A DNA stretch of 64,000 nt. It comes from CBDESM01 sp965205165 (GTDB taxonomy: Bacteria > Chloroflexota > Dehalococcoidia > Bin125). The DNA is taken from contig OZ242037.1 in NCBI GenBank assembly GCA_965205165.1, positions 1,984,001-2,048,000 on the forward strand, in the 5' to 3' direction. Positions 63,398-64,000 of the stretch are shown piece by piece; within the stretch, counting starts at the first letter, position 1; every line of letters starts with the position of its first letter. The notes beneath the pieces are model-generated. The model was not told where the DNA came from. It ran no database searches and saw only the letters and a list, made by a program, of their open reading frames with translations. The translations under genes were made by a program, and so were the position numbers.

Positions 63398-64000
63398 ATG
63401 CGGTTGACCGTTCTGGGCTCGGGGGCCGCCTGCCCGCCCGCGGGCGGCGCAAGCTCCGGCTACCTCGTCGAAGCGGGCGGCTCGCGCATCCTGCTCGACT
63501 GCGGCTCCGGCGTCGCCGCCGCGCTGCTCGCCCGCCTGCCCGATTGCGGCATCGACGCCATCGTCATCTCCCACATGCACGCCGACCATTTCGTCGACCT
63601 GCTCCCCCTCCGCTTCCGGCTCTGCCGCGATCTCTGCGGCCCCGACTCCCGCCGCGTCCGCCTGCTGCTGCCCCCCGGCGGCCGGGAAGTGCTCGCCGGC
63701 CTCCTCTCCACCGTCTGCTTCCCGCCCGATTTCATCGAAAACACCTTCCTCGTCGAGCAGTACGAGATCGGCAGCCGCGCCGATCTCGGCGGCCTGCAGG
63801 CCGAGTTCGCCGCCGGCGTCCACTACATCCCCTCGTTCGCCGCGCGGCTCGACGACGGCTCCCGCTCGCTCGCCTACACCGGCGACACCGCGCCGAGCCG
63901 CGAGATCGAAGCGCTCGCCGCCGGCGCATCCGCGCTGTTCGCCGAAGCGACGCTCGACCAGCCCGAAACGACCGAAGTGCGCGGCCACATGACCCCCGCC
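63398..64000 (+). CDS. MBL-fold metal-dependent hydrolase (RNase Z-like), partial
   Basis: The frame runs from the ATG at 63398 to the window edge, 201 codons without a stop, so the C-terminus is missing. The start MRLTVLGSGAACPPAGGASS is typical of RNase Z/arylsulfatase-like beta-lactamase-fold proteins. The metal-binding motif is ISHMHADHFVDLLPL (HxHxDH), and a further ligand aspartate is in LAYTGDTAPS. A histidine in RGHMTPA at the very end fits the next ligand. The substrate could be a tRNA 3' end or a small ester and is not decided here. It is divergent from the small cysteine protein gene. A TACACT box at 63327-63332 may be its promoter, 65 nt upstream. Confidence 0.85.
   Translation, partial: MRLTVLGSGAACPPAGGASSGYLVEAGGSRILLDCGSGVAAALLARLPDCGIDAIVISHMHADHFVDLLPLRFRLCRDLCGPDSRRVRLLLPPGGREVLAGLLSTVCFPPDFIENTFLVEQYEIGSRADLGGLQAEFAAGVHYIPSFAARLDDGSRSLAYTGDTAPSREIEALAAGASALFAEATLDQPETTEVRGHMTPA

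Noticed and set aside
1..64000. tRNA, rRNA, riboswitch, insertion sequence or prophage genes
   Set aside because: I looked for cloverleaf-like conserved T-loop sequence, known riboswitch cores and transposase or integrase motifs and saw none. Absence by eye is not proof; a covariance-model scan would be decisive.

Overview
The window is about 64 kb of very GC-rich bacterial chromosome, densely packed with genes and with no rRNA, tRNA or CRISPR array that I can see. Gene content suggests a hopanoid-making, acyl-CoA-metabolising, F420-using bacterium. Markers are hpnA, hpnG and hpnH, a Chloroflexus-type malyl-CoA lyase, three crotonase-family proteins, two luciferase-like F420-type oxidoreductases and a branched-chain amino acid type ABC transporter. 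My best guess is Chloroflexota, with Actinomycetota as the alternative. This rests on family resemblance recalled from memory, not on a search.

Layout. 161-2549 (minus): hpnG-hpnA followed by a HigBA-type toxin-antitoxin pair, reading as one operon. 2613-4185 (plus): a crotonase and a VOC-fold protein. 4206-28334 (minus): one uninterrupted 8042-codon gene for a secreted giant built almost entirely of Ig-like (He_PIG/cadherin-like) repeats. 28432-33754 (minus): a compact run of yjbQ, midA, a peroxiredoxin, an IscU/SufU-type scaffold, a CO-dehydrogenase flavoprotein-like protein, a MobA-like nucleotidyltransferase, a second toxin-antitoxin-like pair and hpnH, leading into the giant gene. 33883-42285: housekeeping genes on both strands (SirB1-like, GltD-like, P-type ATPase, mcl, an F420-type oxidoreductase, gpmA, HIT). 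42304-45859 (plus): livG-livF-livH-livM. 45856-60895 (minus), convergent with the liv genes: seven substrate-binding-protein genes preceded by an oxidoreductase and a crotonase. 60998-64000: another crotonase, an AI-2E/PerM family membrane protein, a small cysteine protein and the start of an MBL-fold hydrolase cut by the window edge.

How the parts relate. One LivFGHM set faces seven binding-protein genes carrying nine binding domains, including a tandem double protein and a chimera of a type I and a type II binding domain. Five of these binding proteins lack a lipobox and carry, between a membrane anchor and the binding domain, a module of about 50 residues. The same module occurs twice at the N-terminus of the giant Ig-repeat protein. 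This shared module is the most interesting unexplained signal here. A second is a roughly 0.6 kb toxin-antitoxin cassette apparently inserted at the 3' end of the MobA-like gene: it is flanked by a 15-bp direct repeat and leaves what looks like the displaced original gene end beyond it. A third is a recurring -10-like TANNNT box only 6-9 nt from several start codons, which suggests frequent leaderless transcription.
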